Below are positions 46,305 to 58,603 of a DNA stretch of 64,000 nucleotides, piece after piece. The position numbers and the translations under genes were made by a program. The notes beneath the pieces were generated by a model. It ran no database searches, was not told the origin of the DNA, and saw only the letters and a list, made by a program, of their open reading frames with translations. Each line of letters starts with the position of its first letter. The stretch's first letter is position 1. This DNA comes from Cavia porcellus (lineage: Eukaryota; Chordata; Mammalia; Rodentia; Caviidae): NCBI RefSeq assembly GCF_034190915.1, contig NW_026947514.1:6903701-6967700 (forward strand), written 5' to 3'.

Positions 46305-46400
46305 ATTTCAGACTCTCAGTACCAAACATTGAGCACCTGCTGTGTGCAGGGCCCTGCAGTGGACACTGCACTCAGGGGGCCTTCTGTCCTAGCCAAGGAG
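46305..46400. repeat. Possible L2/MIR-type remnant
   Basis: AAACATTGAGCACCTGCTGT, GTGCAGGGCCCTGCAGTGG and CTTCTGTCCTAGCCAAGGAG follow the 'attgagcacctactatgtgccaggcact ... ccctgccctcatgga' pattern. Confidence 0.45.
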
Positions 46401-47519
46401 ACCGCATGCAAACCAGTGATTGCAGAAGGATGGGTGCTGTGACAGGAGCCCAAGGAGCTGGCCAGAGGTTGCCACAAGCCACATATGCCAGGGAACTGTC
46501 TGCAGAGATCAGGTGTAGGCATTGCGGTCAGCAGGCTTGACTGGAGAGAGGAAAGGTGACTTCTGGTGAGCTGTATGGGAGGGACAAGAGTCCTTCCAGC
46601 AGAGACAAGGAGCAGCAATCCAGAAAGAAAAAATAGACTACCAATTACCCCAAATTCCTCAAATCTTAGTCCCTACAACCTGAGAGAAACTGGATTACTA
46701 GGGAAAGGAACTTTGTTATGGGACTAAGGCTGTGGACCTTAAAAGAGAAAGATCACCCAGGCCACAGGGTCTTTACACATGAAGAGGAAGGCAGAAGGTC
46801 ACTAGCTAGTTGTCTTCTTCTGATCCACAAAACTGAGAGATTATCCATTTGCACTGTGTAAGTCACCAATGTAGGAAGCCTCGAGGAGTGTTCTGGAAAG
46901 AGCCAGGAGCAGCTTGGCATGGCTGGATAGCAAGGCTGGCTGAGAGGACTGACCTGGGTGGGGTGAGGAAGGGGACACCAGAGGTCAGGTCTTCCTGGTG
47001 GGCTTCGGTGCCCAGGCTTGATGGATTGGAACATCCTTGTGCAAGGAAGGAACAGGAGAAGGTGTTTAGTCAACACCTCTGATGTCTTGGTTGTCTTCCC
47101 AGTGTGGAATGGTCACACCAACTCTGCTCATTAGATACAGCCCAGAGGGATGGCGTGGCTTAGCCAAGACCACAGCTGTCAGACGCTCCTGGCATTCACA
47201 GAAGGATCTCATACAGTGCAAGGGTTCATGGGGTGCAAAAGGAATAGGGGTACGTACTGCAGGCTCTGTGGACCTGGTCTACTACTGAGAGAGGCCACGC
47301 CTGGGCCCTGCAGACCTCCAGAGGCCTTTCTGAGGACGCACAGTGCAGAGGAGGGAAGCGAGGGCAGACATCCCTGGTGTTGTTTATAGTCAGAGCCGGA
47401 GTTGTTTTCATCGGTCTTATTCCCAGGAGTGCGCAGGGGACTCCACAGGAATCTAAGGCCTCAGGAACGCATCCAGCACAAGCAGTACGGGAGGCTCTGA
47501 CACTGCCGAGGTCTCAATG
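46401..47519. other. Unique sequence, no gene seen
   Basis: No recognisable repeat or exon. Open frames are short and overlapping. Confidence 0.45.
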
Positions 47520-47790
47520 ATGGTGTCCCCTTCAAAATTCACATTGACACCGAATCCCCATAGGACAGTCCTGGGAAGTAGAGCCTTTGGGATGTGACTG
47601 AGTTACAAGGAGAGAGCTCCCCCGAATGGGAGCAGGAGTCCCTATGGAAGAGCCTGATGGGGACAGCCATAGCCTGTGGGTTAACAGTCTGTGCCCATGA
47701 GGACTCAGCGCCCCGCTCTGTACAAGATGCAGTGTGGCCCCTGAGTTACAGGGGCTGGGCCTCCGCTAGACCAGGGTGGACCCAGTAAGA
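47520..47790 (+). mobile_element. MST/THE1-like MaLR LTR fragment
   Basis: GTGTCCCCTTCAAAATTCAC, GAATCCCCATAGGACAGTCC, GGGAAGTAGAGCCTTTGGGA and TGTGACTGAGTTACAAGGAG correspond in order to the 5' half of a MaLR LTR ('cctccaaaatttatgttga...atccccattgtggcagtgttgggaggtggggcctttaagaggtga'). The 3' end is not recognisable. Confidence 0.55.
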
Positions 47791-47799
47791 CCCACTAAC

Positions 47800-49224
47800 C
47801 AGCCCCCCAGCCCTGGAGCCTCCCCTCGCTTGCACTCTGGGGACTAATGGGAGAAGAATTAGACTCGATCTCAAGAGGACCAGAGATGAGTATTGGTGAT
47901 ATTTTTACTCTATCACGGCTCCCAAAAGTCACACTGAGGCGCAGTTATCAGAAGAGGAAATGGGTCTTGATAAGGTGGCGAAAGGCACCAGCAGAGTTTC
48001 CACAGTCTCACTCCCCTTGCAGCTTAGCCTCTCTGGGACCTGGCTTCTCATTTGTACCATACGGACAGTAACTCACCACTAACAAATCATGGGGGCCTCC
48101 GTGTGGGCATACTCAGCACCCCACTCCTCAGCTGGGGTTGCCTTCATGCCAATCAGGCTTGAAGATAATAAAAAATGTCACCACTTACCCAAAGCCACAT
48201 GACAACCAGGAAAGGACTGACATGAGCTGCAAAGGACTCTGGGAAATCAGCCCATGGGGTGTTTTACAGTGTGACAGGACAGGAATTAGCTGCTTTATGA
48301 GAAACTCAATTTCCTTATTACAGGGCAAACAGCCACTGTTCTACTCTAACTAACTAGACTGATTCAATTAACAGTGCTAAATACAGTTCCTACTTGAAAA
48401 TAACTTCAGTTTACTGCTTCCACAAACCTCATTACATTTGATTAAACAAAATACATAGTAATAGACAGAAGATGTTGCAAACTTTCAGCCATGGCCCATT
48501 GACTAGGGGCCCCGCAGCACTCAGCGGGGAGGAAGAGTGAGCGATCTCGGGGCCTCAGAGTAGCACAGGCTCAGGTTGGAAGCTCAGCTGTGGTCCCGAT
48601 AGTGCCAGGAGAGCTGCACCCAAACACAGTGAGGGAGGGGGAACAGGCTCCACCTCTAAGGTCATGATGAGGGCAATTCCCTAAAATATGTATCTTTCCA
48701 TCCTCATCCTTCATCCATGATTGGTATCTGGAGGTGAGACCAATAGGGAAGAGGCAAAGCTTAAACAAGTTTACTGAAGGGAACCCTAATCCAATAGTAC
48801 GACTAGTGTCCCTCTGAGAAAAGTCAGAAACACCAGGACACAGAAGAAAGGGTGGGGGGTGAGGGCACAGCAAAAAAGATAGTGTGCAGATCAGGGGACA
48901 AGGCCCCACCAGGAACCAAAATTCCCAGGACCTTGGTCAGGGGTCAGCAGCCTGGAGGTGGACTCAGGTAGCATTGGTTTCAGCCTCTGAGCCTCAGTGA
49001 TAGCCATGTCTGGTGTTTTGAGAAGCTCTGGGCACAAACCCATGCTTTATGAACAAATGGGGAGCTGCTGCCTGTATTTTCTAAGTCTTCTTTTTGGGGT
49101 GTATCTAGAAAGAGGGAATGTTGTGAATGCTTTCTCCATTGGAGATGAGAATGAAAGAGAAAAAAAGGTCCTCAGCACCATCACCAACATGAGAGAGCAC
49201 AGTAGCTGCGCATTTTCATGTCGT
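47800..49224. other. Unique sequence, no gene seen
   Basis: No named repeat. Open frames up to 112 codons on the minus strand at 48571-48909 lack domains. Confidence 0.45.
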
Positions 49225-49330
49225 TGGCATCTAGACTAGAAGCTGATTGAAGGCAGGGACGGTGTGGCATGCAGTTTCATCTCCATTTCACTTGGTCTGG
49301 TCCCCAGCACACGCTCAGTCAGGAGAGTCA
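49225..49330 (+). repeat. L2 LINE 3'-end remnant
   Basis: CTAGACTAGAAGCTGATTGA, AGGCAGGGACGGTGTGGCAT, GTCCCCAGCACACGCTCAGT match the L2 tail 'tagactgtgagctccttgagggcagggactgtg ... ccccagcacctagcac'. Confidence 0.5.
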
Positions 49331-50184
49331 GCAAAGAACCACCAACTGAGGCAAAGCACCATTTGGAATTCACTCTGCGGACATTAAAATGCAACCTCCC
49401 TTCGGCTGGATCTAACTCTACTCCATAAAAGAGGTTGTTCTGGAGGTTTCTTCTCTCCCTACAAAAGCCCGAAGATGAAGAAAGATACAGGCAGTGTCTT
49501 CAGGCAGAGATAAAAAACGATCTGGAGGACTTTCAAAGTGTGCCCAGAACCCAGCTCTCAGTTCAGCTCCACATGCAGTTCACGAAGAGGCTGAGAGCCA
49601 TACAAACACCAAAGGGATAAATCCAAAGCCTCGGCCAGGCTTTATCTTTACTGGTGAAACAGGTGGAACTGTAGAGAAACAGAATGCCCAGAAGAGGTGC
49701 AAACTCAGTGGCCAACGCACAAACTTGCATGGACCATTCAGGTCCCGCCTGAGCTCTAACATGGCCTGGGACATGCAGCTCCTGTCAGGCAAGATGGGCA
49801 AGCATGGAGGGGAGGGATGGTCGCTGGACACTGGGTCATTCTCATCTCTCACCATGGGCCAGGCACTGGGAACTGATGAGCAAGACTCAGGGGTGACCCT
49901 CAGAGGGAGTGGGGTCCAGAATCTGCAGCATCTTGGCCTTCTCTCCCCCCACAGGACCTCACTGACTTGCTGCTTGCGTTTGCCGTCATCAGACCTCTCA
50001 CCCATGAGTGTGGGGCCACCCAATCACTCCTCCCCCAAACAGGCGGCACCCCCAACTTCCTGCCTTCCTTCTCGCCACACCCCACATCCACTCTGTCATC
50101 TCCACAGCCCGTGTTGCTCCTCCCTTCCTGCCCTTCATCTGGACTGCCACAGTCCAGCCCTTCTGATCCCACACTCTGGTTGAT
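49331..50184. other. Unique GC-moderate sequence, no gene seen
   Basis: Contains the longest open frame in the window (229 codons, 49494-50183, plus strand). It has no recognisable domain, begins inside unremarkable sequence, and is opposed by minus-strand frames of 111 and 147 codons. I treat it as chance. A short L2/MIR-like phrase (GGGCCAGGCACTGGGAACTG) lies near 49855. Confidence 0.45.
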
Positions 50185-50535
50185 CCTGGTATTTATTTTC
50201 CTACCAAACAATGTGGGTGAGCTTTCTTGCCTCACAACTTCAGATGCTAGAAGCTCAAGCCCAGAATCCCAAGGCTCTCCTGAGGTCCCTCCTCCTGGAT
50301 TGTAGATGACTGTGGTTTAGCCATGTTTCCACAGGCTCTCCTCATGTCACTTAGATACCTAGTCTCATCCAATAAGGACACCGGTGATACTGGATTAGAG
50401 TCCACGCTAATGGCATCATTTTTAATGTGATTATTTCTTTAAAATTTCTATCTCCAATTACATTCTGAAGAACTAGAGATCCAGAAATAATTCAACACAT
50501 GAGTGTAAGGGAGACATCAACTCATCCCGTGACAG
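50185..50535 (-). mobile_element. MLT1-like solo LTR, minus strand
   Basis: On the minus strand it reads GTTGATGTCTCCCTTACACT, CTCTAGTTCTTCAGAATGTA, ATTGGAGATAGAAATTTTAA, ATGATGCCATTAGCGTGGAC, CTAATCCAGTATCACCGGTG and TCCTTATTGGATGAGAC, the MLT1 LTR order (cctcagaatgtgac...ggagatagggtctttaaagagg...taatccaatatgactggtgtccttataagaag). The 3' end includes the TTTGGTAGGAAAATAAAT polyadenylation-signal region. The best preserved LTR in the window. Confidence 0.7.
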
Positions 50536-51194
50536 CTCCTTCTGTATTTTATTCCCTATGGAATGATACAGGTAAGATGACCCACTGAACACAGATCTCC
50601 CTAGGTGAAATGGCTTCACTGGGACCCCAGAAACCACAAAAGAGAACGAAAGCTCTTGGCAGGGGCTATGAAGTGCTGAATACCTCCTTCTCTTCCTGTT
50701 ACCTCTAGTCTCAGATTTTGAGAACTATAAGAAGTTTTTCAAACCACTTTAAATAATCTCTCCCCTAGCTGCCAGTATGGTTGTTACATTAGCTGACCAA
50801 CTCCTAGGCACCTCTTACAGGAAGTCTTCCAGGCTGTCTTGCTGGACCACATTACTGCCATTCTCCTCCACTCTCGATGCCTGGTTTATGTGCAAACATC
50901 CTAGTCTACCGACCCATCTGATTTCTTCACTTTGTGTTAAACCCAGGGACAATGTCAAGTCATTGCAGAGTTCTCATCACCTGGAGAACCCTTGGAAAAG
51001 GTCAGGTAAGAGGAATCATGTGGCCATCTCCCCAAGAGGGAGCGGGCCTTGGTTCACCTGTGTGCCCCTCCACCGTTTTCAGCACCTAGGACAGGGCTCT
51101 CCTGACAGGAACCCTCCGGAGCCAGGAAAGGCTGGAGGGAGCGGCTCCCCTAGAGCTTTGTCAGAGCAGGAGGGAGAGGTCCCTGCTCTGTCTG
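50536..51194. other. Unique sequence, no gene seen
   Basis: A 148-codon open frame at 50777-51223 has no domain. No repeat is seen. Confidence 0.45.
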
Positions 51195-51310
51195 ATGAGT
51201 TTCAGTTGTTTAATCAATTTTAAATTGCTTTTCATCATGTCCTTGCCTTAGCTAGGCGCTGAATTAGCAGCAATTGTTTTAAAAATGAAACTTCATTGTA
51301 AAAGAAAGCA
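51195..51310. promoter_or_regulatory. Short candidate conserved block
   Basis: TTTAATCAATTTTAAATTGC, GCTGAATTAGCAGCAATTGT and AAAATGAAACTTCATTGT are dense in ATTA/AATT cores in repeat-free sequence. Speculative. Confidence 0.25.
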
Positions 51311-52360
51311 AATACTTAAGCAGAAAGGGCATTGGCTTGGAGCAAAAGGGTTGGGGCTCCTCCCCAGGAGGTGACCTGCCTGCCATCTTCTGTGTGTGCT
51401 CTGTGAAACAGGACGTCCTAAATCACTTTCTATCTCTCTGGCACCTTCGGCTGGAGTCATGTCAACAAAACCCTCAGCACATAATAAGAGCTTAGTAGAT
51501 GCACCTAACTTCCTTTCCAGTATCCACAGATTCCAAGCATTTATTCAGCACAGAGTCTCTCTTAGGAGCTATTCTTGCAAGGGGAAAAAGGGACCAAAAA
51601 AACCCAGTGTCATTTTAAAGGTGGACTCCAAATGCTTTTGCTGGGGACATCAGAACACACCCAGAACTCATTGCTATTTTCAACTAAAAATAACACCCAG
51701 GAAGTTTCAGTAGTAGGAATTCCCCCCAAAAGATTTCCACTGGGGAAGAATTAGCAGTGTGTTTGTGTGTCTCTCACTTTCTAATGAAAATTCTCCAACC
51801 TCGTTGCTTGGGATGAAACTCAGAGAGCCACACTTGACGAGGCACAGTCCCTTCTCTCTGTCTGACAGGAATGATCTGTGGAGATGCTCCCTGTGTTTTC
51901 CAAAATATCTATCACTGCATGACATGCCCCCAAAACTGATGGGTCCTCATGCAGATCAGAGCAGAGGACACTATTCTGAACCAGTTCTTGGGCAAAGTTC
52001 TGTGAGGGCTGCATAGCACAGCGACAGATCAACAAGGCTTCCACTAAAATGCATACATAATCAAAACAAATTGAATATCCACCCTTATTTCCATAGGGAG
52101 CAGTGCTATAATGACTAATGCTTGACAATGATATTTAATTAAAGCTTATTTACTTTATAAGTACTTTCTGAGTATTTTTCCTGGGTTATACCAAGCATTA
52201 ACATTCCAAGATAATCTAACATATCATGGGTGAAGACAAGGGTTATAATAACCTGAAGAAACAGACATCAACATCAGGCCTTGCCTGGAAGCATTTTTTA
52301 CAATAAAGAATATTTGCAGCAAGCAAATTTGAAAACAATTTGATTCTCAAAGTCTGATGT
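51311..52360. other. Unique sequence, no gene seen
   Basis: The segment about 51895-52030 has a repeat-like texture (ATCACTGCATGACATGCCCC, CAAAACTGATGGGTCC) but I cannot assign a family. Otherwise nothing is seen. Confidence 0.4.
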
Positions 52361-52363
52361 GTT

Positions 52364-52450
52364 GCTTCTCTCTCTCGCTCTTTTTCTCTCTCTCTCTCTG
52401 TTTCTCTCTCTCTCTCCTCTCCTCTCCTCTCCTCTGTCTTTCTGCCTCTC
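52364..52450. repeat. (TC)n-rich microsatellite
   Basis: TC units mixed with TCTCC pentamers near the right end. Confidence 0.93.
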
Positions 52451-52944
52451 CCTCAAAACATACATCATATACACAAAAATATAACCCTCATATGCATATC
52501 TACAATTTTGTCCTATCTGTCAGTCTGGTAAAATCCTTCAGCTTCTTCAGCCTACCTTCTGACATAAGTAATCCTGAAATGTCAAGTCTGGGTGTATCTT
52601 CTGCCAAGAAATCTACAAGGAATCAGCACCGATAGACCCACTACAAATTCTACACAGGAAATTTCATTATTGATTTTAGGTATAAATATGTGATGATGAA
52701 AGTCACACTGTGGAATTCTCCTCTGGAAAATGTATCTGAAGTCTTTAAAATTTTCCCCTAAATTCCAATGGATTTTAATCTTACCATACTTATGATCTTT
52801 AACCCAGCTTCAGTGGGAAGAAATTATTTCCATCTTCAGTGGGAAGAAACTGGACTTGTTTGGGGCTATTTCTATACAAAGCACGATAAGCCATATATCC
52901 CTTTTTAAAAGGAATTTGGAGCTACACTTTGGAAAACACTCATT

Positions 52945-53090
52945 TAAAAAAATACTTTTGAGACAGAGTCTCAAGGTGAAGTCCAGGCTGGCCTTGAACT
53001 CAATATGTAGCCTACACTGGCCTGGCTCTGCCTCAGCCTCCCAAGTGCTGCAATTACAGTTACACATCACCACACCTGGCCGAATTTCTC
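52945..53090 (-). repeat. B1-type SINE, minus strand
   Basis: TTTTGAGACAGAGTCTCAAG, GGCTGGCCTTGAACTCAATA, TGTAGCCTACACTGGCCTGG, CTGCCTCAGCCTCCCAAGTG, CTGCAATTACAGTTACACAT and CACCACACCTGGCC make a nearly complete reverse-complement 7SL SINE. Confidence 0.85.
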
Positions 53091-53134
53091 CAATTTTGAA
53101 AACTGTGTAATAAATTATGAAGACCAAGTAGCAA

Positions 53135-53340
53135 TTACCAGGGATGGTGGTGAGCGCCTATAATCCCAGCTACTCAAGGGCAGAGACAGGGGTATTGCAT
53201 GCTCAGAACCTAACTTTACAACAAAAGAAAACTAGGTCTCCAAAAATAACAACAATAAATAAATAAAATAAATAAGAGTGTGTGACTCAGGGGTAGAGTG
53301 TTTGCTTAGCATCACAAGGTCCTGGGTTGCATCAGGTAGC
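53135..53340 (+). repeat. Composite B1+ID SINE
   Basis: CAGGGATGGTGGTGAGCGCC, TATAATCCCAGCTACTCAAG, then an A-rich linker (AATAAATAAATAAAATAAAT), and an ID half with GACTCAGGGGTAGAGTGTTT, GCTTAGCATCACAAGGTCCT and GGGTTGCATC. The A-rich linker between halves is typical of these dimers. Confidence 0.7.
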
Positions 53341-54299
53341 TATAGACAGGATGCCAGTGGAGTCAAGCATCACCCTACATCTGGTTTTGTGAAACAGAGA
53401 GAACCTGCTGCCTGCTGAGGGTGACTTCCTAGGCACCACAGAAAGTCTCTGTGCCATTCTTGCAGGCACCACCCAGCTAGCCAGGAAGTGCTCACTGTGC
53501 TGGGCCTGCAGAGGATCAGGCACCTGCAGGCACCTGCATGGTATCCTTGCTAGAACAGAAGTCCTCACCTCACCTACCAGGTTCCTGAAGGCCTCCTTCC
53601 CAATGAACTCGCTTAACCCCAAACCCACATGGCGTGGGAAAGCCTGACAAAACATGGCAGGTATGTCATTGCTGCAGATGCAGAAAGGATGGTGAGGGAG
53701 CTGTGACATCCACACGGTGCACAGTTCTCTTGACAGGACAAATTCAAAATCCTCTCCTTCTTAACATTTCAGAAGACACAGCTTTTTCTTTTCCTGACAC
53801 CTGATTTCAAATGAAGATACAGCGAATCCTACTCATCCTTTCTATGGAACTCTCCAAATTCAGTGCTGAAATTGGCAACCATCATATCATCAGGCCCATT
53901 TCACAGATGCAGAGAAACAGAACCCAGTTAGATCTTATCCCAGGTCCATGGGACACCAAAGCCCGGGACCTCCTGCTGCATCAGCTGCCTCCTTAGAAGG
54001 AAATCAGAGACTGCTGCGGATGCTTAATAATCCAGCACCAAGTCTGGGATTCTGCTTCTCCCAGTTAATGTTGGGGACCACTAACACGTGAGGTGAAGGA
54101 CAGGCACGAAGGATGCTGTCACTTTGTCTCCATGTGGCTCACCAGAGGATTTAGCTCCATGACATTTCACTTTTCAATCTAGGGGGAAGCTTGAAGTAAA
54201 TTCCACCAAGTTGGTTTGGATTTTAATTCATGGAACATGCACCACTCTCTGCTCTAAACCAGCTAATACCCCGCACAAGGCGCATTGCTCTTCCTTCCA
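53341..54299. other. Unique sequence, with a weak MIR-like patch
   Basis: CACAGATGCAGAGAAACAGA followed by CCCAGGTCCATGGGACACC (about 53895-53970) may be a MIR reverse complement. The rest, including a 127-codon minus-strand frame at 53332-53715, shows no supportable feature. Confidence 0.4.
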
Positions 54300-55260
54300 A
54301 TCACGGTGGTGAAAGCGTATTTTATAACAAGGTGTGCTATTGCTTTCTGACTATTCACCGTATGTGTACATAAATGTTAAATGAGTCGGAGAGGCATTAA
54401 AGCCAATTTTAATGCTTTTAAAACCAAAGGTGATGTCAATGTAGCCCGGCTTTCCAATAAATTCTGATTTTTTTTTTCACTTAAGGAAAAATATATAATT
54501 GCTAAGTTTATGTAATTTAGCAAAGTAGTTTTAGCCTCAGGATAATAAATCCTCATAAATTGATGGTCTTTGTACTTGTTACAAAGAGTTAATAATATAA
54601 GGCAAGTGAAATATAAGTGCCGTTATTAAATACTTTATTGGTAAGTTAAGACCGAGAGTTATACCAACAGAGAAACTGAATCACAAGCGTAGTCATGAAG
54701 TTAAAATATAAACAAATGTAGAACGCTACTTTGCAGGATTAAGTGCACTATCTGAAAAAAAACTAAAGAAATAATTGAAATAAATGGTATAATAAGATCC
54801 TTTTAAGAGACAGCCGTTCGACTCCATATTTAGATTCATGTTCTTTTATCCAGTCTATGAATAACAACCAGCTTTTGTTATTTCCTTACATGAAGCCATT
54901 TTTAAAATAAATTTCAAGTGTTATAAATCACTCAGAATGTGTGTTCCTCTAATTCACGCAGCTTTACGCCACTGAGGAAATCAGCGTTCTCTCATGTTTC
55001 CTATTTCTCCCTTTTTTTCACAATCCACTTCCCACCTGCAGGAGCCTGGACAGCTAAAGAGTTGTTTTGTCTTGTTTTGTGTTTTAATTCCACGATTGGG
55101 AACCCACTTTTTAAAAGCAAATGATTTTTAGCATTTTTAGAGGGGAGGAAGTTAGCTCGCTCGGTAAATATTCTTCACAAAGCCTAGAACAAAGTTAAAG
55201 GAGCCTGCACGTCTCCACATTTCGAATGCCTATTATGTGACTCATGAAGCTTTAAAGTGC
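54300..55260. promoter_or_regulatory. Candidate conserved non-coding region, AT-rich
   Basis: Almost 1 kb without repeats, rich in ATTA/TAAT cores, and containing an inverted pair GCATTAAA-6 nt-TTTAATGC at 54394-54415 around CCAAT. Several TTTAA/TAATTG stretches follow (54480-54800). The texture fits developmental conserved elements. Function and conservation are inferred. Confidence 0.4.
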
Positions 55261-55795
55261 TTCATTTTACCAAAAAAGTAATTCTGCAGGACATGCGTCC
55301 ACAATACAAACTGGAGTCTTCAGCACGTTAGGAGAAAGAAATGTGTGCTGAACAGCCAGGGCCTTGACATGAAGGCTGACAGCGGCTCTGTGTGACATCC
55401 CACGCGTGCTCGGCTGTCCAGGCACATTGTACCATGCGCGGTTCCCAAGCACAGCCGGGCAGGTTCCTTCTGTCAAATCGGGAGCGCCAAGTCTGCTGGG
55501 TCCCTAACCCAAGCTATAAGGCGGAGGCTGGAACAGTGTGGTGTAAATAGCATGCTTTCTCCCTCGAGGGCTCAGCCCGCCCGTGGACACCTCAGCAAGG
55601 CCTGCCTACTAGGGGGTCTTGGAGTGGCCATCTGAGAGTGAGCATCGGGAAGGGGGTGAGGGACTGGAAAGGACCACTGTCTTCAGGGGGCTGAGCTGAG
55701 GGGGTTCCCATGTACGGGACTTCCAGCACTGAAGCTGAGCAATTCCCAAGGAAGTTTGGGGTCCTACTGGACTGGGCCAGAAAATAGAGGAAATG
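55261..55795. other. Unique sequence, no gene seen
   Basis: Open frames of about 69-93 codons only. No repeat is seen. Confidence 0.5.
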
Positions 55796-55862
55796 GATGA
55801 TGATGGTGGTGGTGGTGATGACAGTGATGATGACAATATGGTGGTGGTGGTGGTGGAGGAGG
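55796..55862. repeat. (TGG/TGA)n trinucleotide repeat
   Basis: TGATGG/TGGTGG/GATGA units. The minus-strand open frames rich in His/Pro/Ser come from it. Confidence 0.92.
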
Positions 55863-56839
55863 GGAAAGCACAAGCTTGGAAAAGCAATGACTTGAATTTG
55901 TTATATGATAAAGCCCCAGCTTAAGGATAGTCACCTTTAGCAAGGCATTTAGTTTCAAAAAGTGGAACAGTTGCCAGCATCCCAGGAAAGGCATCTCTGC
56001 CATTCCTAACTCTTCATATCAGCTTATGAGAAAACTCACTATGCTGAATGTCACTTTCTGAAAAGAATGGATTTGCTGAGCTACATACATATTCTGATGC
56101 CAGTGGACAGTGAGGAGTTAAAAGAATTTTGTTTTACCTTGACTGACATAGATTTTAAAAAAAAAAATAATGAAAATAACAATTGTACCAAATCTTGAAT
56201 GGGGAAAAATCAGGCTGAGTTCACAAGAGATTACAGTAACACTTTTTTTTAATTAAATGAAATTCCTGCCCTAAGTAAGAAAAGGGTTAAGCAAAGGTGC
56301 CAGTGAAATCTGACAGACGTGACGCAGAAGCAAGCTTTAGAAACGTTACCCCCATAAAAAGAGCTCATAAAATTAATCTACCTGGACACTTTCCACGTGA
56401 AGTCAGCATAGAAATACCTTTAAGTGCTTAGGACGTTGGATGTAAAATGCATGATCTCCAGCTACCTTAGACCCATCCCGTGGTGCTGAGCACTTAAAGA
56501 AGAGAAGCATGAAGGACCCAAAAAGGAGGTGCTGGACACCCCCATATCACCAGGATTTTCATGCCCCTTCTGCTGCCCTCACCAAAAATAAACTACATCA
56601 GGGTAGGCTTTGCAGATCACTACCCAAACTCAGCACAGACAAGTGCCACCCCAGCCTGAAGCTGGGTGTCCTAAGCTCCTTCTGCAGAGAAATGGAGGCC
56701 AGAGTGGTCCTTGCCTTGCATGAGTGGGGGACTATGGCTCCCAGTCCTCAGATGAGGCTGTCACATGCCCCAGAGGTGAAATGCCCCTTTTAGCTGCTGG
56801 GTGTCCTCCTACAGGCCAAGCAGGAAAGGAAGGGTAACT
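55863..56839. other. Unique sequence, no gene seen
   Basis: An A-run at 56157-56167 and ordinary sequence. A 94-codon frame at 56509-56793 has no domain. Confidence 0.5.
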
Positions 56840-56980
56840 GGGCTTTCATGTCAGACAAATTCAGCTTTCCATCCTGGCTCTCCACTGGGTGAGGTATACA
56901 TATATTTGATCAATTAGATACCTCTCAGAGCTTCAATTTTCTCTTTTGCAAATTGGACCAACAGGGTGATCAAATATTTA
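56840..56980 (+). repeat. MIR fragment
   Basis: CATGTCAGACAAATTCAGCT, TTCCATCCTGGCTCTCCACT and CAGAGCTTCAATTTTCTCTT and TGCAAATTGGA follow MIR order (gactgcctgggttcgaatcctggctctgccac ... ctctgtgcctcagtttcctcatctgtaaaatgg). Confidence 0.55.
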
Positions 56981-56989
56981 AATACAAAA

Positions 56990-57545
56990 TGACCACATGA
57001 CCCAGAGACACTCCCCCAGATACAACAAAAGAACCAAAAACTTGTATACCAGTGTATGCCTGTGTGTCAAGGTTCCAAGTTCACCGTTCACAGTAGCCAA
57101 AGGCAGAAACGAACTGTCTGCTCATCAGCAGATGAACGGAAAAATACAGTGAGGTCCATCTCACACTGAAACACCACTCAGGCATGAAAATTAATGCCGT
57201 GGTGTAGGACAGGGCGTGAAGGGAAGTTGGAAATATTATGCTAAATAAGACAAGCACAGGAGGACAAGCATGGTTTGGTTCTTCCTTTATAAAGAACTCA
57301 GAATAAACAAAGTTACAGAGACAAAGTAGACCAGTTGTCCCCAAAGCTGGGGAAAAGACACGAAGGGAGATGATACCTAATGAAATATGTTTGAGGTGAT
57401 GAAAAATTCTGGAAATGCATGATGGTGATGGTTGTACGACCCTGTGAATGCATTCAATGATGGTGAATTACACACTTCAAGATGCCTCGGGTGGAAAATT
57501 GTGTGTTCTGGATATTTTATCACAATAAAAAACAATACAAGAATG
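56990..57545 (+). mobile_element. L1 3' end (ORF2 tail and 3'UTR), old subfamily
   Basis: ACAGTAGCCAAAGGCAGAAA, TCATCAGCAGATGAACGGAA, CACTCAGGCATGAAAATTAA (ORF2 tail) lead into the 3'UTR phrases GAGGTGATGAAAAATTCTGG, AAATGCATGATGGTGATGGT, GAATTACACACTTCAAGATG and ATTTTATCACAATAAAAAAC with its AATAAA signal and A-rich tail. Diverged and 5'-truncated. Confidence 0.75.
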
Positions 57546-57849
57546 AAGAAGAGGAGATAGTCAGATGTGACCATCCTTCCCCAGTCACTGGGACACAGGA
57601 CCAGAGATCAAGCACAGGGTGGGGCCCCTTGGGAGCCTATCTGGCCTCGCGGGCTTGTAAAATTCTGAGTTCCTTTGGGGGAGAAGCTTTGAACTCACCC
57701 TATTTTTGGTGCCTGTTTTCTGCCTCTCCACAAAGTTTTATTTTGTCAGGGGGAGCAGAAGTCCTGAAACATCAGTTTCCGACAAAGGCAATTAGCAAGT
57801 TACATGTGGAAGAACTTGCATCTTTCTCCCCAATCATGTGCTTTAAAAT

Positions 57850-57995
57850 TCACTGTGTCTAGGAAGAAACTGAATTTAAAATGCAATTATTGTGCAGTAA
57901 TTAACTTTGTCCAAATGAGGCCCTTTCAGAACTCAGTTCCTTGAGAGACACGTTATTGAGCCTAGTGTTTTGTTCTGTTTCATTTTGTTTTTCAA
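57850..57995. promoter_or_regulatory. Short candidate conserved block
   Basis: AAAATGCAATTATTGTGCAG, TAATTAACTTTGTCCAAATG: homeobox TAATTA core beside ACAAAG-type SOX cores, repeat-free. Weak evidence. Confidence 0.3.
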
Positions 57996-58603
57996 TAAAG
58001 TTTTTATGATCAGATTTCTGGGTTAAGAAAAAAATGTGATTTGATATATTTGGGCCGTTCCAAGGACTCTGTCACAATATTCAGAGATTCAGCTTTCTGC
58101 TTATGTGTGTGTATGTGTTGGGGGGTCTCGTTTCTGTAAATCAAATGTGTTTGTTATCACGTCCGGGAGTCTCCAGAAATCTGCCTCTCGTCAGCCAGTC
58201 CCAGACAATTAGAACAACAGTAAAAGGCTGTCCTTGCCTCTGTCTATCTTCAGACGATTTTATCTCAAAATTGGGAGTGCAGACTACAAGTCCTCAGCTG
58301 GAAGGAGAAGTCCTCCCAACAGTGGGAAAATGTGATGCATAGATAGTTGACTTTTCTGCGTTTGTGCTCCGTCAGTGGAGGCATCTCACTTTTCTTTAAG
58401 TTCTTTCCCTTACGCAGCAGGCAGGACATCCTCTAAGGGCCTGCTGACCCCACACACTGCACGTAGCTGCACAGATGGGTGCTAAAAGTCGAAGCCAAGA
58501 GCAAGTGAAAGCAGGCTTCGAACTTCTCTGTTTCTCTCTAGGAAAATATTGGAAGTGCAACTGTTTTTAAAAGGGCCTCTCAAATACTCCTGAATCTTAA
58601 AAT

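Noticed and set aside
49494..50183. Longest open frame in the window, 229 codons
   Set aside because: No recognisable domain, opposed by long minus-strand frames and running up to a MaLR LTR. Most likely chance.
55592..56003. Pro/His/Ser-rich minus-strand frames
   Set aside because: Produced by the (TGG/TGA)n trinucleotide repeat.
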